Assembly: GCA_964387145.1 (NCBI GenBank)
Contig: CAYLVM010000043.1
Span: 1 to 17,776, forward strand
Length of the DNA stretch: 17,776 nucleotides
Direction of reading: 5' to 3'
From: JAMBLL01 sp964387145
GTDB lineage: Bacteria > Actinomycetota > Acidimicrobiia > Spongiisociales > UBA5794
The position numbers were made by a program, and so were the translations under genes. Positions within the stretch are counted from its first letter, which is position 1. Each line of letters opens with the position of its first letter. The notes under the pieces were generated by a model. That model made no database searches, had not been told where the DNA came from, and worked only from the letters and a program-made list of their open reading frames with translations. Of the stretch, positions 14,674-17,776 are shown piece by piece.

Positions 14674-16929
14674 CTACGGCCCCGACGCAGAGAGGCGTAG
14701 CGCCTCGTCGATGACCTCCACCACTCGGTCGCTGTCGGCGAGCGTGAATACGAGCGGCGGCTTGATCTTGATGACATTGTGATGGGGCCCGTCGATGCTC
14801 AGGAGCACTCCCGCGGACTTGGCATGTTCGACCACCTGGGATGCGAGTTCGTCGGCGGGTTGTTTCGTGTGACGGTCCGCAACGAGTTCGAGCCCGATGA
14901 ACAATCCGGCGCCACGGACATCTCCGATAGCTGAATGGCGGGCTGCGAGGCCCCCGAGTCCGGCGAGCAGGGTGGACCCGACGATGCGTGCATTCTCCTG
15001 GAGTCTGTCGTCATGGATGACGTCGAGAACAGCGTTCCCCACGGCGGACGACACCGGGTTCCCTCCGAACGTGTTGAAGTACTCCACGCCGTTGTCGAAT
15101 GCTCGCGCTATCTCCGATGTGGTCGCCACGGCCGCCAGTGGATGACCGTTGCCGGCCGGTTTCCCGATCGTCACGATGTCCGGCGAGACATCGTGAAGCT
15201 GGAACGCCCAAAAGCGGCTACCGACGCGACCCATTCCGGTCTGGACCTCGTCGGCGATCACCACAGCACCACGCTCGTGGACCGCCTCGTACATCCCAGC
15301 AAGTACTCCGGGTGCCGGCACCACCTGGCCGCCGCAACCGGGAAGCGCTTCAGCGATAAGGGCTGCAGGCTCTGTCCCATCGATGGCCTGCCTTGCATCG
15401 TCTCGATAGTTCGTGCCGGCGTTTGGGCCGCTGTAGCGCGGTATGCGATAGCCATCAGGCGACGGGAGCACATGGATCCCGGGTTGGCGCCCGCTGCCGC
15501 CAGGCCCGTTGAACTTGTAGGGGCTCACATCGATGAGCGTCGTCGTGTTCCCGTGGTAACCGTGGTCGAGACACACGAGATCCCTGCGTCCCGTCGCGGT
15601 TCTGGCGAGGCGAATCGCCAGCTCGTTCGCCTCGGAGCCCGAGTTGACGACGAACACGGTGTCGATGTGCTCGGGCATGGTTGCGACGAGGCGCTGTGAG
15701 TAGCGGAGCACGTTCTCATGGAGATAACGGGTGTTCGTGTTGAGAACGGCCATCTGTTTCGATGCAGCTTCGACCACGCGGGGTTCGCTGTGGCCGACGT
15801 GAGCGACGTTGTTGACGCAGTCGAGATATCTCCTGCCACGTTCGTCGTAGAGGTATTGCTCTGCTCCTCTCACGATGTGGAGAGGTTCGGCATAGCTGAG
15901 GCTGAGTGACGGTCCCAGCACCGACCGGTCATCGATGAGTGACAGGTCGGCGGGAGGTTGCTCCTCCCCGCGGGCCGCCCGTCTCAGTTCCTCGGACATC
16001 GCATCCATGTCGCCGGACGTGAGCCTTCCGAGGAGGTCCCACGTGGTGGCTGCCGTGTCGTGATGGTGCGGATTGGCCACGGGAATCGATGCAGCGATGG
16101 ACACCGATGTCGCAAGACGGGTGAGTATCAGGTCGAAGAGAGCGGCCGCCTCGTCTGGCGACGGCTCACAGAAGTCCCGGTAGCCATTGCACAACTGTGT
16201 TGCCAAGGTCACCGGATCATCCTGGTCCAGCATGGCGTAGGCACAGGCGATCGCCAGTTCAGCGATGCGGATCGTCTTTCGTGCATCCCCGAAATCGATG
16301 ACACCGATCACCGTGTCGTCCCGAAGGAGCAGGTTCCCGGAGTTGAGATCGCCGTGGATGACCTGTTGTGGGAGAGCATCGGAGGACCTGGCGGCTATTC
16401 GGCCGACGGCCGCAGAGAGTACCGCCTGCTGTGCCGGGTCCTCGACGTGGTCGGACAGCGCCACGACCGTGTCGAGGCCGTGTTGGAGATCCCATTGCCT
16501 GTCCGACCTTGCGATATCCATGTCCAGTGATGCCAGGCGTTCGACCATCTCACCCGCCGTTCGCCCGATGGAGTGTGCTGCGCCGGCCGGATGGCCACGG
16601 TCCGCGTAGGTGTCGCCGCCGACCCACGTGTGGAGTCGTGCGACAGAACCATCTGGAAGCGAGGCGTATGGTTCGCCATCCTTCGTGGGCAACGCCCTGG
16701 GGGTTGCGAACGACGCGCCCGCAACGGTCGCCATGGCATCTTCGATGAGGCGCACAGTTAACATGTCGGATCCGCGTGGCGAGACCCTGAGCACGAACGA
16801 ATCGCCAGATGTCACGGTGATCCGGGTGTTCACGTCCTCATAGCCCGGGAGGCGAGATGGCCTGCCCTCGATGCCGAAGTGGTCCAGTGCTATGCGTGCG
16901 GCGTCGATCTCGGTGGCGGCTCGTGTCAC
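14674..16929 (-). CDS. Kinase / class III aminotransferase-fold phospholyase fusion
   Basis: The 751-aa protein joins two enzymes. Residues about 15-300 are an APH-type kinase: HGDLNSGN (192-199, catalytic Asp194) and VIDFGDA (Asp212, Mg binding). Residues about 340-745 are a PLP enzyme: NSGSEANELA, ADEVQTGMGR, TIGKPAGNGHP with Lys590 as the PLP Schiff-base lysine. The PLP half resembles the AGXT2L group (ethanolamine-phosphate and phosphohydroxylysine phospholyases) rather than ordinary transaminases: CLDHGYHGNTTTLIDVSPYKF-type stretch, EYFNTFGGNPVS, LLSIDGPHHNVIKIKPP. Known kinases of the hydroxylysine kinase type act with those enzymes, so the fusion probably phosphorylates an amino alcohol and then releases phosphate and ammonia, leaving an aldehyde. 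The substrate is unknown. The M23 peptidase domain found between the halves in some larger relatives is absent. The GTG start lacks a good Shine-Dalgarno. Confidence 0.88.
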   Translation of the reverse strand: MTRAATEIDAARIALDHFGIEGRPSRLPGYEDVNTRITVTSGDSFVLRVSPRGSDMLTVRLIEDAMATVAGASFATPRALPTKDGEPYASLPDGSVARLHTWVGGDTYADRGHPAGAAHSIGRTAGEMVERLASLDMDIARSDRQWDLQHGLDTVVALSDHVEDPAQQAVLSAAVGRIAARSSDALPQQVIHGDLNSGNLLLRDDTVIGVIDFGDARKTIRIAELAIACAYAMLDQDDPVTLATQLCNGYRDFCEPSPDEAAALFDLILTRLATSVSIAASIPVANPHHHDTAATTWDLLGRLTSGDMDAMSEELRRAARGEEQPPADLSLIDDRSVLGPSLSLSYAEPLHIVRGAEQYLYDERGRRYLDCVNNVAHVGHSEPRVVEAASKQMAVLNTNTRYLHENVLRYSQRLVATMPEHIDTVFVVNSGSEANELAIRLARTATGRRDLVCLDHGYHGNTTTLIDVSPYKFNGPGGSGRQPGIHVLPSPDGYRIPRYSGPNAGTNYRDDARQAIDGTEPAALIAEALPGCGGQVVPAPGVLAGMYEAVHERGAVVIADEVQTGMGRVGSRFWAFQLHDVSPDIVTIGKPAGNGHPLAAVATTSEIARAFDNGVEYFNTFGGNPVSSAVGNAVLDVIHDDRLQENARIVGSTLLAGLGGLAARHSAIGDVRGAGLFIGLELVADRHTKQPADELASQVVEHAKSAGVLLSIDGPHHNVIKIKPPLVFTLADSDRVVEVIDEALRLSASGP

Positions 16930-16935
16930 GATCGT

Positions 16936-16941
16936 ACTCTA
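16936..16941 (-). promoter_or_regulatory. Candidate -10 for a leaderless fusion-gene transcript
   Basis: On the minus strand TAGAGT fits the TAnnnT -10 pattern and ends 6 nt before the GTG start, so transcription would begin at or next to the start codon. The absence of a Shine-Dalgarno agrees with a leaderless message, which is common in Actinobacteria. The -35 (TTCGTG-like) is poor. Confidence 0.38.
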
Positions 16942-17039
16942 TCGGGTGGGCGGACCACGCACGAAAGGGCGCTCGGGATTCTGGAGAGTAACGAGACGCG
17001 GAGTGTGCACCGCAGTAGCGCGATTGAGCAAGGGGTGTA

Positions 17040-17068
17040 CGTACCCGGCACAAGTATCGCCGGGTACG
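17040..17068. other. 10-bp perfect inverted repeat upstream of the fusion gene
   Basis: CGTACCCGGC (17040-17049) and GCCGGGTACG (17059-17068) are perfectly complementary with a 9-nt spacer. It lies about 110 nt upstream of the fusion-gene start and about 90 nt downstream of the dodecin terminator. Centre-to-centre spacing of the arms is 19 bp, near two helical turns, so a regulator binding site is as possible as an RNA hairpin. The rest of the 281-nt gap (16930-17210) holds only the dodecin terminator and the candidate promoter. Confidence 0.5.
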
Positions 17069-17156
17069 AGTCGACACCGGGAAACTACGGTCAACCACCA
17101 CGTCGTGCATGGGTAGGGGAGTCCCGGACACGGACCCCGATCCAGGACCGATAGAC

Positions 17157-17186
17157 CAGAGAGGCCCCGGTGGTAACCGGGGCCTC
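17157..17186 (-). terminator. Dodecin terminator
   Basis: Read on the minus strand, GAGGCCCCGGT and ACCGGGGCCTC form a perfect 11-bp stem with a 4-nt loop, starting 24 nt after the dodecin stop and followed by TCTGGTCTAT. The arms and the trailing CTCTCTG are the same as in the pnp terminator read in its own transcription direction. Confidence 0.8.
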
Positions 17187-17210
17187 ATCGATGATGCAGT
17201 TGGTGTTGTC

Positions 17211-17414
17211 CTACTCGAGAACGAACGTCAGTTTCATGTCGACACGGAAGTATCTGATCGTGCCGTCCTCTGCAAGTTCGACCTTGTGCTCGGATATCCA
17301 TGCACCCCGGATGCCATCGATCGATTGCTGGGCCTTCGCGATGCCCTTGCGGATGGCATCCTCGAAGGATCCGGGGGAAGTAGATGTGATCTCGATCACC
17401 TTGGCAACTGACAC
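17211..17414 (-). CDS. Dodecin, flavin-binding protein
   Basis: Dodecins form hollow dodecamers that bind riboflavin, FMN or FAD and are thought to store flavin and protect cells from its photochemistry. The 67-aa product starts MSVAKVIEITSTSPGSFEDAI and contains the flavin-stacking tryptophan in RGAWISEHKVEL and the terminal strand DMKLTFVLE, matching the bacterial family over its full length. The start is GTG at 17414, with AAAGGAG (17423-17429 on the minus strand) 8 nt before it; an ATG inside that spacer is out of frame. A TATCCT -10-like hexamer lies at 17451-17456 on the minus strand but has no clear -35. It is a single-gene unit with its own terminator. Confidence 0.93.
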   Translation of the reverse strand: MSVAKVIEITSTSPGSFEDAIRKGIAKAQQSIDGIRGAWISEHKVELAEDGTIRYFRVDMKLTFVLE

Positions 17415-17583
17415 GTGCCATGCTCCTTTCGACGTTGGAGAGCTACCTACAGGATAGACGACGCAGACCGGGCAACAGATATTGGCGGAGGTACTTGGAG
17501 GACGCGCGGATAGGGAGTGGTCGTTTGCCGTTCACCGCCTACAGACAAAGCGCAAGTATCCAGAGATGGCCCCGGTTTTGCGA

Positions 17584-17608
17584 CTGTGAACTGTGAGCTG
17601 TGAACTGT
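17584..17608. repeat. Heptanucleotide tandem repeat, CTGTGAA type
   Basis: CTGTGAA, CTGTGAG, CTGTGAA and a partial CTGT follow one another at exact 7-bp spacing. They lie in the noncoding stretch 17415-17757, which otherwise holds the dodecin upstream signals, a second heptamer array and an SOS promoter. No believable gene occupies this stretch. Confidence 0.8.
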
Positions 17609-17647
17609 CGACTCCGCGACCGTATTCACCTATCCGCTGATCCTCTT

Positions 17648-17675
17648 GATACCAGATACCCGATACCAAGTACCG
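17648..17675. repeat. Heptanucleotide tandem repeat, GATACCA type
   Basis: GATACCA, GATACCC, GATACCA and a degenerate AGTACCG run at 7-bp spacing and end 2 nt before the -35 of the SOS promoter. The unit differs in sequence from the CTGTGAA array 40 bp upstream but shares its length and copy number. Confidence 0.75.
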
Positions 17676-17677
17676 TC

Positions 17678-17706
17678 TTGCTATCGAACGTATGTTCGAT
17701 TACAAT
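17678..17706 (+). promoter_or_regulatory. Promoter of the SOS-controlled gene at the right edge
   Basis: TTGCTA (17678-17683) and TACAAT (17701-17706) are separated by exactly 17 bp, giving a good sigma-70/SigA-type promoter on the plus strand. The start of transcription would be near 17713, about 45 nt before the GTG at 17758. Confidence 0.75.
17683..17700. promoter_or_regulatory. LexA/SOS box
   Basis: ATCGAACGTATGTTCGAT is a perfect inverted repeat: 7-bp arms ATCGAAC and GTTCGAT around GTAT. It contains CGAAC-N4-GTTCG, the operator core of Gram-positive and actinobacterial LexA. It fills the spacer between the -35 and -10, where bound LexA would block RNA polymerase, so the downstream gene should be induced by DNA damage. 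Confidence 0.82.
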
Positions 17707-17757
17707 ACTCTTCCGGCGGTAGGCGCTCGCTGGTGAGGCGGACAAGAGGACACCGGC

Positions 17758-17776
17758 GTGGTCGTACATCTCGAGC
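17758..17776 (+). CDS. Start of an SOS-regulated gene, cut by the window edge
   Basis: GTG 17758 is preceded by AGAGGA (17745-17750) with a 7-nt spacer and opens a frame reading MVVHLE before the window ends. An alternative GTG at 17733 in another frame has no Shine-Dalgarno. Six codons are too few to name the product. The LexA box makes a DNA repair, recombination or mutagenesis protein the likeliest class. Confidence 0.5.

Noticed and set aside
16930..17156. Possible tRNA or small RNA upstream of the fusion gene
   Set aside because: A hairpin is present, but no T-arm consensus, no cloverleaf and no clear small-RNA promoter could be made out.
17447..17629. 60-codon minus-strand frame in the right intergenic region
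   Set aside because: It runs through the heptamer array, is of low complexity and has no start signal.
17758..17776. Naming the right-edge gene as DNA polymerase IV or RecF from MVVHLE
   Set aside because: Six residues are not enough, and the Glu at position 6 does not fit the Asp expected in DinB (HLDMDAFF-type starts).

Overview
The window is high-GC bacterial chromosome, roughly 60% by eye. Its core gene order (ispG, proS, rimP, nusA, infB, rbfA, nrnA, truB, ribF, then rpsO and pnp) is typical of Actinobacteria. Heavy GTG start use (8 of 15 complete CDS), the INS-containing bacterial-type prolyl-tRNA synthetase and a CGAAC-N4-GTTCG type LexA box agree with that. A deep-branching class such as Acidimicrobiia is plausible, but the sequence alone does not settle it.

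Layout, plus strand: ispG (isoprenoid precursor synthesis) runs from the left edge and is followed closely by proS. A near-perfect extended -10 promoter and a leader with a terminator-like hairpin precede the rimP-nusA-infB-rbfA-nrnA-truB-ribF cluster. Junctions there are tight: ATGA and TGATG overlaps join nrnA, truB and ribF. The cluster joins ribosome maturation, transcription elongation/antitermination, translation initiation, nanoRNA degradation, tRNA pseudouridylation and FMN/FAD synthesis. No ylxR lies between nusA and infB. Two extra genes follow, a membrane-linked alpha/beta-hydrolase-like protein and a divergent Rid-family protein, and then rpsO-pnp. The rpsO-pnp spacer holds two strong hairpins, the second about 24 bp long, which look like an RNase III processing/autoregulation site.

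Layout, minus strand: a strong hairpin terminator separates pnp from a convergent 751-aa fusion. The fusion joins an APH-type small-molecule kinase to an AGXT2L-type class III aminotransferase-fold enzyme. The combination predicts a one-polypeptide pathway that phosphorylates an amino alcohol and then removes phosphate and ammonia. Upstream of it, also on the minus strand, is a dodecin (flavin-binding dodecamer) with its own terminator.

Right edge: an intergenic region of about 340 bp carries two short heptanucleotide repeat arrays and a promoter whose 17-bp spacer contains a perfect 18-bp LexA/SOS operator. It drives a plus-strand gene of which only about six codons are visible. I found no rRNA, tRNA, CRISPR, insertion sequence or phage gene. 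Most of the window is conserved housekeeping DNA. The unusual material is in the leaders, the fusion enzyme, the hydrolase and the right-hand intergenic region.
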